From NCBI RefSeq assembly GCF_900096945.1, contig NZ_FMKA01000013.1, forward strand, positions 36,307-100,306: a stretch of DNA of 64,000 nt, in the 5' to 3' direction. Every line of letters begins with the position of its first letter. The first letter of the stretch is position 1. The stretch comes from Anaerobium acetethylicum. Lineage in GTDB: Bacteria > Bacillota > Clostridia > Lachnospirales > Lachnospiraceae. The notes beneath the pieces were generated by a model, which was given only the letters and a program-made list of their open reading frames with translations, did not search any database and was not told the DNA's origin. The translations under genes and the position numbers were made by a program. This document shows, piece by piece, positions 33,875-43,495 of the stretch.

Positions 33875-35509
33875 ATGAAAATAAAGAAAGCCAAAGAAAA
33901 AGCGATGGAAATCCACAGAAAAAAGAGGCCCAGATTCCATATAAAAAGAAAGGCGGCATTGGCTGCGGCAGCAGCTGGGAAGAAAGCTGGAAAGGCTGCT
34001 TCAGAGCAGGTGGAAGGCAGCGAGACACTCCGGGACGCCCTGTCGGTTATCGGTGTTACATCCAGACCCCTGAGACACGTTTCAGGTTACGGCATTAAGA
34101 ATTTCCGCAAAAGGGCTGCAAGGGAGAAACAGGCGAAACGGTCGGAGAGAGCGGATTCGGCAGGAAGAACTGGCAGGACGTCAGGAGAAAAGCAAACGAG
34201 CTATTCTCAAGACAGGAAAGGGAGCAAAACGAGATCAGGCAAAGAGACAGCAAAGACGGAATCAGGCACAGGAATAAGCCTTAAGGCGAATAAGACTAAC
34301 TATAAGAGAAGCATCAGGAACAGGATGATACATTATCACATCAATAAGCAGAAGCAGAAAGAAAAACAAGAAAACAATGGGACGAAAGGAAGTACGCTGA
34401 TAAGCCTAGGGGCTTCAAAGGCGGCAGGGTATCTTGCTACCAAAGTTGGCAGCGGGGTCTTCATTTTTCTTATTTTGATTGCCGCTGCATGCCTTCCAGC
34501 AGTCCTCGTCATCGCAGTCGTATACCATTCACCAATGGCTATATTTTTTCCACCCCCTGAAGAAGGCGACACAGCAATAACAGTGCTCTCTTCCTATTTC
34601 TCCGAATTCCATCGGGAGGTGGAGTCAGAGAGGAACAGCTACAGCGGATATGACCGAAGCGAGATTGTGTATCTGAACTTTGAAGGAGATTCCGCAGCGC
34701 CTGACAATTATTATGACGTGCTGGCAGTTTATCTCGTGAAATACGGAATCGGAGAGCCCGCTACAGTCATGAATGATGCCACAAAAGCCAATCTGAAAAA
34801 GGTATTTGAAGACATGAATGCTTACAGCATCTCAAGCGGGACGGTTATGGAGCTGGATGCGGAGAGGAATCCTATCATGCAGTTGGTCAAGTATGTGACT
34901 GTCACGAAGAAGACATATCGGGAAATGATTCCGCTTTACGGATTCAATACAGACGAAGCAGCGCTGATTGAAGAATTAATGGATCCTGAAAATCTTGCTG
35001 TACTTGGAGAAGTCCAGGGTGGAAGCAGCAGGGGAGGCATTACGGAACTGACATATGAGCAAAGAGAGGCGCTCATGGCAAATCTTGAAGCAGAAGCGGC
35101 CGGGAGCGAAGCGGTCCTGTTTGCCATAGATAAGCTTGGACTGCCTTATAGCCAGGAAATGAGGGACAGTGGAAGCTTCTACGACTGCAGCTCCCTTGCA
35201 TTCTATTCGTGGTATGCCCAAGGGGTGAATCTGACCTATGAAGGTGCAAATACTGCAGCCCAGGAGGCAAAATGGTGCGCCGACAAAGGATACACAGTTT
35301 CCTATGACGAAATGAGACCAGGAGACCTGATATTCTACAGCTTCGGGAGCAATGGTCGATTCATGGATATAGGGCATGTGGCAATCTACTGCGGGAACGG
35401 AATGCTGGTAGATGCATCCTACAGCCAGGGCAGAGTGGTGTATCGGGCGATTTACAGCAAAGAAAATATCGTAATGGTAGGAAGACCAGGAGGGATTGTT
35501 CAGGACTAG
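33875..35509 (+). CDS. Membrane-anchored NlpC/P60 cell-wall hydrolase of the transfer system
   Basis: The 544-residue protein has a long basic, low-complexity N-terminus (about 1-185), one membrane helix (about 190-215), a linker domain and a C-terminal NlpC/P60 peptidase. The catalytic Cys is in YDCSSLAFYSWYAQG (about 438) and His in IGHVAIYCGNG (about 501). It opens peptidoglycan locally so that the conjugation channel can cross the wall (VirB1/CwlT role). Start at 33875 follows AGGAGATAG; a GTG at 33851 lies at the end of the inverted repeat and is less likely. No lytic transglycosylase domain is evident, unlike CwlT. Confidence 0.85.
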   Translation: MKIKKAKEKAMEIHRKKRPRFHIKRKAALAAAAAGKKAGKAASEQVEGSETLRDALSVIGVTSRPLRHVSGYGIKNFRKRAAREKQAKRSERADSAGRTGRTSGEKQTSYSQDRKGSKTRSGKETAKTESGTGISLKANKTNYKRSIRNRMIHYHINKQKQKEKQENNGTKGSTLISLGASKAAGYLATKVGSGVFIFLILIAAACLPAVLVIAVVYHSPMAIFFPPPEEGDTAITVLSSYFSEFHREVESERNSYSGYDRSEIVYLNFEGDSAAPDNYYDVLAVYLVKYGIGEPATVMNDATKANLKKVFEDMNAYSISSGTVMELDAERNPIMQLVKYVTVTKKTYREMIPLYGFNTDEAALIEELMDPENLAVLGEVQGGSSRGGITELTYEQREALMANLEAEAAGSEAVLFAIDKLGLPYSQEMRDSGSFYDCSSLAFYSWYAQGVNLTYEGANTAAQEAKWCADKGYTVSYDEMRPGDLIFYSFGSNGRFMDIGHVAIYCGNGMLVDASYSQGRVVYRAIYSKENIVMVGRPGGIVQD

Positions 35510-35564
35510 AACTTGATGACTGAATGGTTAAATGTATTTGGGGATGAAAGGGAGGAATAAAGAG

Positions 35565-36440
35565 ATGGCTGTTTTCAGAGTTGGAAAATCAAAGAACTAT
35601 ACGGTGATGTCAAACCATCACTTGAGAAATAAGAACCTGTCACTTAAGGCGAAAGGACTCCTTACGCTGATGCTGAGCCTGCCGGACAGTTGGGATTACA
35701 CCACAAAAGGCCTGGCGGCTATCTGCAAAGAGGGAGTTGATGGAATTGGCGCTGCCTTGAATGAGCTGGAGAATCAGGGATATCTGATTCGTGAGCGGAA
35801 GAGGAACAGCAAAGGGCAGCTGACAATAGTCGAATATACGATTCTGGAAGAGCCTGTTTCGGCAGATGCAGAACAGGAAAAGCCAGAACTGGAAATACCT
35901 AAACTCGACAATCCAGAACAGGGAAAGCCAGTGCAGGACGAGCCAGTACAGGAAAAACCTGAACTGGTAAATCCGGTACAATTAAGTACTAAAGAATTAA
36001 GTACTAAAGAATTAAATAAAGAGTTAAATAAAAATCTATCAATCAATCAAGAGAAAAAGGAAAACGAGATCGATAAGATGGATGAGACTGCTGTGTATAA
36101 AAAAATCATCAAAGAAAACATCGAATATGAAATCCTGTGTCAGAGATATCATGCCAACCGGGTGGATGAGATTGTTGAATTGATGCTGGATGTGGTATGC
36201 GGTGAACGGAAGGTGATCCGTATTAGCGGGGCTGATTATCCGAAAGATTTTGTAAAGGGGCGGTTATTGAAACTGGACAGCTCACGTGTCGAATATGCGT
36301 TTGAATGTTTGGATAAGAATACGTGTAAGGTGCATAATATTAGGGCATATTTGCTGGCAACACTTTATAATGCTGCTGTGACAATGGATGGGTATTATAG
36401 GGCGGAGGTGAGGCATGATATGTATGGGGTGTTGGGGTAG
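35565..36440 (+). CDS. HTH protein with DUF6017-like C-terminus (RepA_N/DnaD-like)
   Basis: The 291-residue protein has an N-terminal winged helix seen in element replication/regulation proteins (FRVGKSKNYTVMSNHHL, LSLKAKGLLTLMLSLPDSW). A repetitive Pro/Glu/Lys linker (EKPELEIP, EQGKPVQ, EPVQEKPEL) and a C-terminal helical domain ending HDMYGVLG follow. It is likely a replication initiator or regulator of the element; inference from the fold type. GGGAGGAATAAAG precedes the ATG 35565. DNA after the linker has a short tandem repeat (TTAAGTACTAAAGAA). It is the last moderate-GC gene before the AT-rich defence region. Confidence 0.72.
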   Translation: MAVFRVGKSKNYTVMSNHHLRNKNLSLKAKGLLTLMLSLPDSWDYTTKGLAAICKEGVDGIGAALNELENQGYLIRERKRNSKGQLTIVEYTILEEPVSADAEQEKPELEIPKLDNPEQGKPVQDEPVQEKPELVNPVQLSTKELSTKELNKELNKNLSINQEKKENEIDKMDETAVYKKIIKENIEYEILCQRYHANRVDEIVELMLDVVCGERKVIRISGADYPKDFVKGRLLKLDSSRVEYAFECLDKNTCKVHNIRAYLLATLYNAAVTMDGYYRAEVRHDMYGVLG

Positions 36441-37236
36441 CGAGTGATGATAATTAGTGGATTGTTAAAGAAGTACAAATTACTGAAGCTGTAAGAAATA
36501 CGTTGATAGGCAATCGCGCTATAACCAAGAAAATCTTTGCTACTTACTTAAGCAGATGTGTAATAAAATTTAGTATGATGTTCTGAACAGCATTAAAAGG
36601 CCGCTTGCGAGACGGGAAACTTGTTTACAAAACGGGAAGGTCGCTTTAAATTTCACTAATTTTTACATAAAATCTGCTATTTATTACATAAAGTCTGCTA
36701 TTTAATACAATGTTGGATTTGAGCTTCATTTTTGCTATATGATTAAAATATTAAAAAATTTTAAAATTTGCAATCGAAATAGACAAAGACAAAAAAATCA
36801 ACAGTCAAGAATTTGCAGAAGTTTTGCTTAACAAGTATCAACAATTTTCTGATCTCAATTATCCGGGTAATCTTCTTTGAGGTAGTACAATGATTTTTAA
36901 AAGCAATGTTTGCTGATGAAATCTTTAGCAATACTGTATATGATTTCTTTGATTTTGAAACCCAATAGGTTATTAGAGCATAGAATAATTCATTATCGGG
37001 AATTGTTTAATCAGGCGGAGCTAAAGAACTTAAAGTGTAACGTAGAAACTGAATTAGTTTTTCGCTTTACAAAAATGCTTACAAAACTGGATTATTATTA
37101 ACAGGGAAATGTTGTTTATTATGATAAAGGGAATCTTTAGAAAAGTAAAGATTTTAATGGGATAAAAGGAGGATTTATGCTATACTATTTACTAAATGTT
37201 ATTAATGTGTTATAGACGTAGAAAGGTGTATATAGT
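36441..37236. other. AT-rich spacer between conjugation and defence modules
   Basis: There is no intact gene. A 21-bp tandem repeat lies at 36663-36704. A frame of about 35 codons ending at 36880 reads EIDKDKKINSQEFAEVLLNK and may be a decayed C-terminus I cannot name. TGC-TATACT at 37178-37186 is a candidate extended -10 promoter for the defence operon. GC content falls markedly here. Confidence 0.45.
36663..36704 (+). repeat. 21-bp tandem direct repeat, two copies
   Basis: TTACATAAAATCTGCTATTT with final A (36663-36683) is followed at once by the same unit with one A-to-G change (36684-36704). Confidence 0.75.
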
Positions 37237-37461
37237 ATGGCTGTTTCATATAACGGATTATGGAAAATCCTAATTGACAAAAACCTACAGAAAAAAGATT
37301 TAACAGAGCAATTGAACATTAGTTCTACAACCATTGCTAAAATGGGAAAAGAAGAACAAGTCTCAATGAATGTATTAGAACGTATATGTACATATCTGGA
37401 TTGCAATATTGGTGACATTATGAGATTTGAGAAAGAGGAGAAGAGCAATGGTAGTAAATAA
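37237..37461 (+). CDS. XRE/Cro-type HTH regulator of the defence operon
   Basis: The 74-residue single-domain protein is a Cro/CI-type helix-turn-helix (LWKILIDKNLQKKDLTEQLN, SSTTIAKMGKE, then NVLERICTYLDCNIGDIM). It is the first gene of the presumed phosphorothioation operon and overlaps the next gene by 14 bases. Such small regulators often repress defence operons to limit toxicity; that role is inferred. Confidence 0.88.
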   Translation: MAVSYNGLWKILIDKNLQKKDLTEQLNISSTTIAKMGKEEQVSMNVLERICTYLDCNIGDIMRFEKEEKSNGSK

Positions 37462-38332
37462 ACATGGTAGCTTCTATATGAGAAGTGGCTGGGGAACAAA
37501 AATTATTCGAGCGGTTGAAGCGGATGATATGATTTTTACACCAAGTAAGGAACAGGATGCGATAGACAATGTTGGTCTGGGTAGAATTATGATAAAAGCA
37601 TTGAGATATTGGTCAGAGGCAATGCAACTAACTGAAGAAGAAAAAACTCAAGGTGGAATCAAATTAATTCCAGAACCAATTTATGACGAAATTAAGCAAT
37701 ATGATTTGTATTTTCAGAGGCAAGGTTCTCTGCTTTTAATGCACAGAAACCTGGCACTAAATAAAGAGAATGCAACTGCATGGTATTGGATGTTTAATGA
37801 ATATTCTGCAAACAGCTTTACAAAAACTCAATTTGTTGAGGGTTTCCATGCATATTTGGCAGTAAATGGAATGAAGATAAAAAAAGATGCTGTTGAAAAA
37901 GAATTCAATTGTTTGAAAAACACATATATTGGCGATAGCAATTTCGATAAAAAAAGCATTATGGATGAGGATACATATCCATTTCTTGCTCCGTTAAAAA
38001 TACTTCAAACTAAAGGTAAGACAATTATTGAGAAAAGATTGCTGACAGAGAAAGAAATACCATTGGAAATATTAATTTATGCAATTGCAATGGACAACTT
38101 TATAGCCAGTAAAAATGGAAATCAGGTTAATATTGACAGGTTAATGGAAGGTAAGAATCAGGTCGGTAAGTATTTTAATTTAAAGTATTCTAGACTTTTA
38201 GATATGTTAATGGAAGCAGAAAATAAGAAGTACATCAACTTAAATAATAATTTTGGAAATAGATTTATCGAGTTTAATGGATATGACTACAAAAGCTTGA
38301 TAAAAAAATATTACACTGATAAGGAACGATAA
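37448..38332 (+). CDS. DUF4007 protein (SspB-like)
   Basis: The 294-residue protein opens with KHGSFYMRSGWGTKIIRAV, has GLGRIMIKALRYWSEAM and continues with a helical, winged-helix-like part. These are DUF4007 features. To my knowledge DUF4007 proteins accompany PAPS-reductase-like DndC proteins and include SspB, the nicking subunit of single-strand phosphorothioation. No nuclease motif is obvious by eye. GAGGAG precedes ATG 37448. The gene order DUF4007, large ATPase, DndC, desulfurase fits sspB-C-D-A. Confidence 0.7.
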   Translation: MVVNKHGSFYMRSGWGTKIIRAVEADDMIFTPSKEQDAIDNVGLGRIMIKALRYWSEAMQLTEEEKTQGGIKLIPEPIYDEIKQYDLYFQRQGSLLLMHRNLALNKENATAWYWMFNEYSANSFTKTQFVEGFHAYLAVNGMKIKKDAVEKEFNCLKNTYIGDSNFDKKSIMDEDTYPFLAPLKILQTKGKTIIEKRLLTEKEIPLEILIYAIAMDNFIASKNGNQVNIDRLMEGKNQVGKYFNLKYSRLLDMLMEAENKKYINLNNNFGNRFIEFNGYDYKSLIKKYYTDKER

Positions 38333-38334
38333 AT

Positions 38335-41300
38335 ATGAGTTATAGAAGTTTGGTAACAAAAAAGAGACAATATAAATACTCGGCGAATATTTGCTTTGAT
38401 ATGAAAGATGAAGAAAAGCTGGCTGATTTTATTCCTAATATCACAACAACGGAGATTCTTCGTGAGTATTTAATGGGGATAATCAATCAAAATGCTAAAA
38501 TGCATTCACGAATTCTTTATGGTTCATATGGAACAGGCAAGTCACATCTTTTAACTGTGTTAAGCGACTTATTAGGACACATTAATACAGATGGAAAAGG
38601 ACTAAAAGAGTTTTTAAACGCAATTTCAAAATATGATAAATCCTTAGCAAAAGATATTCAGAGATTTGTTGAAGAAGAAAAACCATATTTAGTTGTACCT
38701 ATCTACGCTAATTTTGATGCGTTCGATAAGTGTATCACTTTCTCTTTGAAAAAAGAATTGGAACGAAATAAAATCAACATATGTTTCAAAAGCTACTTTG
38801 ATGATGCTTTGATTCTAATTAACAAGTGGAAAAATGGGGAAGATTCAGTTAAAAGATTAGAAGAGATTTGTGCTTCAAACGATGTGAATTTAGATGAATT
38901 ATGCAGAGGGTTAGAAAGCTATGATTCAACTAGTGAAAAAAGCTTTGCAATGATTTTTAAAGCAATGACCTTTGGTGCAGAATTTGTCAGTGAAGCAGGA
39001 AATTTATTAGATAATATTACTCTGGCAAATGACCTGATAAAAGATGATTACAGAGGTATTGTTTTTGTCTTTGATGAGTTTGGAAGATACATAGAGGATG
39101 CAGGAGAAAATATTCGTGTTAAGGATGTTCAGGACATAGCAGAGTTTTGTGATCATTCTGATTATGATGATTATTTGATATTGGTTTCACATAAGCAGCT
39201 TTCGCTCTACACAGATAAAATGAAAAAGTCATTAAGCGATGAGTGGAAGAAGATTGAGGGTAGATTCAAGTCAACATCAATAAATATTAAATATGATCAG
39301 TGCTTATCATTAATTCCTCATATTATTCCAAAAACTAAAATTTGGAATGGATTTAAGAAAAAGTTTCAAGCTGAGTTAAATGAAATATACAATCAGGCAT
39401 ATGATTTTAAGGGATTTTTAATACCGCCCGAAGTGGAAAACGTCAATCCGTTTGAAGGTGGATTTCCATTACATCCAATCACGTTGTATGCATTGGATAG
39501 ATTATCAAAAAAGGTAGCTCAGAATGAAAGAACATTCTTTACATATCTTGCGAGCGATGAGGATAATTCTTTATTCACGCAGTTAGAAAAGATGGATGAG
39601 AATGAATTCCATTTTGTGGGATTGGATGCAATATATGACTATTTTGAAGAGAATATCTGCTCATATAGAACGGGTGAAGCAAGGGATATTTATAAGAAGT
39701 ATCAGTTTGCTATAAATAAATTGGGCAATACTGAAGAAAATTCATTAGAAATTAAAATATTAAAAGTGATAGCGGTAATCTATATTATCGGGGATGCAGG
39801 TACACTGGCGGCTGAAGAAAATACAATTGTTGATGTGATTGATGATAATAAAAAATACATTCAAGCTGCAATTAATAATTTAGAGAAGCGCAAGATTATA
39901 AAGTACATGCGTCAGTACGGGTATTATGATTTCCTTGATAGCAGTATATATGACTTTGATACAATGATAGAAGAGAGAATTCCTTCAATAACTGATGAGG
40001 CTGCAGTTTCAATATTAAATGAAGAGTTCTCAAATTTTGTAATGTACCCATATGATTATAATTATGTGTTTCACATGAACCGAATTTTTCTGCCAGTATT
40101 TGCGCAAAAGAGTGACTTCAGTAAAAAAACTTTTATACGAATGGCACCAAAATATTATGATGGGATAGCAGCATTTGTTCTAGATTCACAATTTGAACTA
40201 AAAGATTACGAAAACTCTGAGAATATTCCTGAGCGTACACTTTTGATTGTAAATCAAAATGCAACAGAGATACTGAATGAGATTAAGCGATATGTAGCAA
40301 CAAAATATTTTTTTTCTATAAGAGAAGAACTGATGCGAGATGATCCTACAGTTGAAAAGGAACTAACACTTTATTTGGATGAACAAAGAGGAATTGTAGA
40401 AGAGATCATTTCCAGATGGAAAAATATTGATGATAAAGGAATCTCTGTTATTGCACATGGTAGAAAATATGATGTGAATAGAGGCAGTGATTTATGCCAG
40501 ATTGCATCAGAAATTATGATGAATAGTTATCCAGATACGATAATTGTTAACAATGATTTGATAAATAAGAATTTTATTTCAGGAGCAATTAAGCAAGCGC
40601 GAGGAAAAGCTCTTTCATATATTATGAATGATAAGAATATTTTAGATAACTGTTCATTGCTTTCGCCGGAACATTCAGTATTACGTTCTGTCTTATCTAA
40701 AAATGGAATTTATCCAGATGATACCGCTGGAGTGATTAATAAATTACCATCAGGAAGGGATGCTGGAGAACTAGTCAAACTTGAACTAGATAAATTTTTA
40801 GAGCGCTGTGTTAAGGGACAAGTGTCCTTCTTTGAATTGTATGACAAATTGAAAAAGCCACCATATGGTTTGAGAGATGGCTATATACCTGTACTTTTAG
40901 CATATGAATTGAAACAGTATGAAAATATTTCAATATATTTTCATGGTTCTGAGCATGATTACTGCGAAGATGAATTGCTTAAGGCACTTGAGAATCCTGA
41001 AGATTATAATCTTTACATCTGTGATTGGACACAAGAACAATTAAAATATATTTGTGGTCTTGAAGAAATATTTAGCAAATATATAGATAAATCTGCAAAA
41101 AATAGATTAAAAGAACTATTTGCAGCTATGAATAAGCATTTTGTAGCCATATCCAAAGCTGCAAGAACTACTGAAAGATATGTTTCGGACGGGGCAAAGC
41201 ATTATAGAGAAATTATGAGTGTTACCTATAAAGATTATAATAGATTTTTCTTTGAAACACTGCCAAATTTGAATGGAGACATGCAGGAGTTAGTTTTCTT

Positions 41301-41865
41301 AATTAAAAATGTTATATTTGAATTAGAAAATGTGATCAATTTGCAGATAGATACGCTAGAAAAAGCTATACGCACAGTGTTGGACATAGATAGTGAAACA
41401 TCTATCGCTGGAGAATTAACTAGAGTATATGAAGCTGATTGGAAGGAAAAACGGTTTAAATCATTTGATTTTCAGACAAGCGTAGTGCTAGACTTTTTAG
41501 GAAACATGAATCCAAATATGCGTGATGACGATGCTATACAAGAGCTTGGAAAGATAGTAACTGGATTTGAAATAGAATATTGGAATGATTCAAAAGTTGA
41601 AGATTTTTATGAGGCTTTTTCAAAAATGGTGGCGCAGCTTAATAATTATGTGGTGCAGGATACGGTTGGTAGTGATGAAATCAAGATTACTATTAGTACC
41701 GGTGATGAAGAAGAAAAAATCACGCAATTTAATAAAACCGAATTATCAGCAAATAGTCAAATGATGTTTAATAAAATGAAAGCAACGATTGAAAATTTTG
41801 GGGAATCGATAAGTTATGAGGAAAAGATGCAGGTATTAACAAGACTGTTTTCTGAAATTATGTAA
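38335..41865 (+). CDS. Large P-loop ATPase (1176 aa) of the phosphorothioation system (SspC-like)
   Basis: Walker A is GSYGTGKS (residues 63-70) and Walker B IVFVFDEFGRYIED (about 240-253). The long remainder is helical with no second known domain. Giant ATPases of this shape occur as SspC in phosphorothioation loci and as BrxC/PglY in BREX loci. No BREX methylase or phosphatase is present, and DndC and a cysteine desulfurase follow, so SspC is preferred. It starts 2 bases after the DUF4007 stop. Its job would be to couple ATP use to strand handling during sulfur insertion. Confidence 0.72.
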   Translation: MSYRSLVTKKRQYKYSANICFDMKDEEKLADFIPNITTTEILREYLMGIINQNAKMHSRILYGSYGTGKSHLLTVLSDLLGHINTDGKGLKEFLNAISKYDKSLAKDIQRFVEEEKPYLVVPIYANFDAFDKCITFSLKKELERNKINICFKSYFDDALILINKWKNGEDSVKRLEEICASNDVNLDELCRGLESYDSTSEKSFAMIFKAMTFGAEFVSEAGNLLDNITLANDLIKDDYRGIVFVFDEFGRYIEDAGENIRVKDVQDIAEFCDHSDYDDYLILVSHKQLSLYTDKMKKSLSDEWKKIEGRFKSTSINIKYDQCLSLIPHIIPKTKIWNGFKKKFQAELNEIYNQAYDFKGFLIPPEVENVNPFEGGFPLHPITLYALDRLSKKVAQNERTFFTYLASDEDNSLFTQLEKMDENEFHFVGLDAIYDYFEENICSYRTGEARDIYKKYQFAINKLGNTEENSLEIKILKVIAVIYIIGDAGTLAAEENTIVDVIDDNKKYIQAAINNLEKRKIIKYMRQYGYYDFLDSSIYDFDTMIEERIPSITDEAAVSILNEEFSNFVMYPYDYNYVFHMNRIFLPVFAQKSDFSKKTFIRMAPKYYDGIAAFVLDSQFELKDYENSENIPERTLLIVNQNATEILNEIKRYVATKYFFSIREELMRDDPTVEKELTLYLDEQRGIVEEIISRWKNIDDKGISVIAHGRKYDVNRGSDLCQIASEIMMNSYPDTIIVNNDLINKNFISGAIKQARGKALSYIMNDKNILDNCSLLSPEHSVLRSVLSKNGIYPDDTAGVINKLPSGRDAGELVKLELDKFLERCVKGQVSFFELYDKLKKPPYGLRDGYIPVLLAYELKQYENISIYFHGSEHDYCEDELLKALENPEDYNLYICDWTQEQLKYICGLEEIFSKYIDKSAKNRLKELFAAMNKHFVAISKAARTTERYVSDGAKHYREIMSVTYKDYNRFFFETLPNLNGDMQELVFLIKNVIFELENVINLQIDTLEKAIRTVLDIDSETSIAGELTRVYEADWKEKRFKSFDFQTSVVLDFLGNMNPNMRDDDAIQELGKIVTGFEIEYWNDSKVEDFYEAFSKMVAQLNNYVVQDTVGSDEIKITISTGDEEEKITQFNKTELSANSQMMFNKMKATIENFGESISYEEKMQVLTRLFSEIM

Positions 41866-41875
41866 GGATGGAGAT

Positions 41876-43495
41876 ATGAAAATGATCTACTGGTGCGATA
41901 AATGCAAGGAACCAGTGTTTGACAAAAAGTCACACGAACTTTCTTGTAGTGGAAGGTTGAAAAAGTTGTCAGAAGGATCAATCTGCAATCCTGTATTTTT
42001 ACAAGAACGTAAATTACTAAGCAAAATTGTGGGTAGAGATTTAACTGACAAACAAATATGGTATTTTGGCTCCAGTAGATATCTGTTCGATGGAGAGGTA
42101 CAAAGAATATCATATGTGGAATGGTATAAAAATAATGAACATCTAAAGTATGCGGAGGAATTACGAAATGATATAGAAGTTGAACGTGATTATTCCGCAT
42201 ATATGGGTGTTGTAAAAGCAAATGAAGCATATATTAAAGGTCTGGTTTTTGAGGCAGAGAAATATGTGCTTGATACTTATACAGAATTTTCAACAGGCAA
42301 ATATGAAGATAATAAGTATATACCGACAGTTTCATTTTCTGGAGGTAAAGATTCAACTGTAGTAAGCAGAATTGTAAGAGATGCGCTTCAAGATAATACG
42401 GTTATTCATTTCTTTGGTGATACAACTCTTGAATTTAGAGAAACATATGAGTATGTAACTCAAAAGTTTAAACAAGAAAATCGGATGGTTCCAATGATAC
42501 CAAGTGAAACAGAAAATGATTTCTTTAAATTAGCTAAAGTATTCGGACCACCAAGTCAACATGAGCGATGGTGTTGTACAATTTTTAAAACAAGTAATTT
42601 AAATAAGGAATTAGAGAACTTGCCAGGAAATAGTCTTTCATTTCTTGGAATTCGTCATAGCGAGTCGTTAGCACGTAAAGGATATGAAAGAACACAAGAG
42701 CATTCGAAGATTTCATCACAGATAAATGCAATGCCAATAATTGAATGGACTGATTATGATGTGTGGCTTTATATTTTATATAAGAATTTGATAATAAATG
42801 ACTGTTATCAGTATGGTTATAAAAGAGTAGGATGTTGGTGTTGTCCTAATAACTCGGATTGGTCAATGATGTTGACAGAAATATACTATCCGGATGATAT
42901 GCAGAAATGGAAAGAAATGGTTTATGCTTTCGCAATAAAAACTGGAAAGACAGATCCGGATGATTATTATAAAGAAGGAAGATGGAAAACAAGAAGGGGT
43001 GCAAGTGGCTTAAAAGTAAAGAATGTTACGATTATGGATACAGCTTGCAATCTTTCTGATACGGCGAGAAATATCATTATTGACAAGAAATTAAATATCG
43101 ATGTTTTGGAATTGCTTAAACCGTTTGGCGATCTAAAAATAGTTGAGAAAAAAGATGCAACATATATTCAGGTGTATGATAATGACAAAACTGGAGAATA
43201 TCGAAAGTGCTTTGAACTTATTATTACCTATGGTACAAATGTTATAAAAGTTCTTCCAGAAGAAAGAATTGATGTAACAAATTTGGTAAACAGAATTAAA
43301 TGTCAAATGCGAAAATATCAGTTTTGTATCCGGTGCTCAGCATGCGATTCGGTTTGTCCACATGGAGCTATAGATACCATTCATGGAAAATATAAAATAG
43401 ATGAAGCAAAATGTCAGCATTGTAAAAAATGCATTGCCAAGTTCTATAATGGATGTATTATATGTGACAAAGTTGCAGGAAAGAAGGAAAGTTAA
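41876..43495 (+). CDS. dndC: DndC/SspD-like PAPS-reductase-family protein with Fe-S cluster domain
   Basis: The 539-residue protein has an N-terminal CxxC...C finger (YWCDKCKEPV, residues 4-13). The PP-loop PTVSFSGGKDSTVVS follows at about residue 150, then a CCT and CWCCPN cysteine group and a C-terminal double 4Fe-4S ferredoxin part (CIRCSACDSVCP and CQHCKKC, about 485-525). DndC activates the DNA backbone with ATP for sulfur transfer and carries an Fe-S cluster. The extra ferredoxin and N-terminal finger are more than the canonical DndC has. Its stop overlaps the desulfurase start (TAATG). Confidence 0.85.
   Translation: MKMIYWCDKCKEPVFDKKSHELSCSGRLKKLSEGSICNPVFLQERKLLSKIVGRDLTDKQIWYFGSSRYLFDGEVQRISYVEWYKNNEHLKYAEELRNDIEVERDYSAYMGVVKANEAYIKGLVFEAEKYVLDTYTEFSTGKYEDNKYIPTVSFSGGKDSTVVSRIVRDALQDNTVIHFFGDTTLEFRETYEYVTQKFKQENRMVPMIPSETENDFFKLAKVFGPPSQHERWCCTIFKTSNLNKELENLPGNSLSFLGIRHSESLARKGYERTQEHSKISSQINAMPIIEWTDYDVWLYILYKNLIINDCYQYGYKRVGCWCCPNNSDWSMMLTEIYYPDDMQKWKEMVYAFAIKTGKTDPDDYYKEGRWKTRRGASGLKVKNVTIMDTACNLSDTARNIIIDKKLNIDVLELLKPFGDLKIVEKKDATYIQVYDNDKTGEYRKCFELIITYGTNVIKVLPEERIDVTNLVNRIKCQMRKYQFCIRCSACDSVCPHGAIDTIHGKYKIDEAKCQHCKKCIAKFYNGCIICDKVAGKKES

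Noticed and set aside
38335..41865. BREX system based on the BrxC-like large ATPase
   Set aside because: No BREX methyltransferase (PglX), PglZ phosphatase or Lon-like gene is near; DndC and a cysteine desulfurase follow instead.
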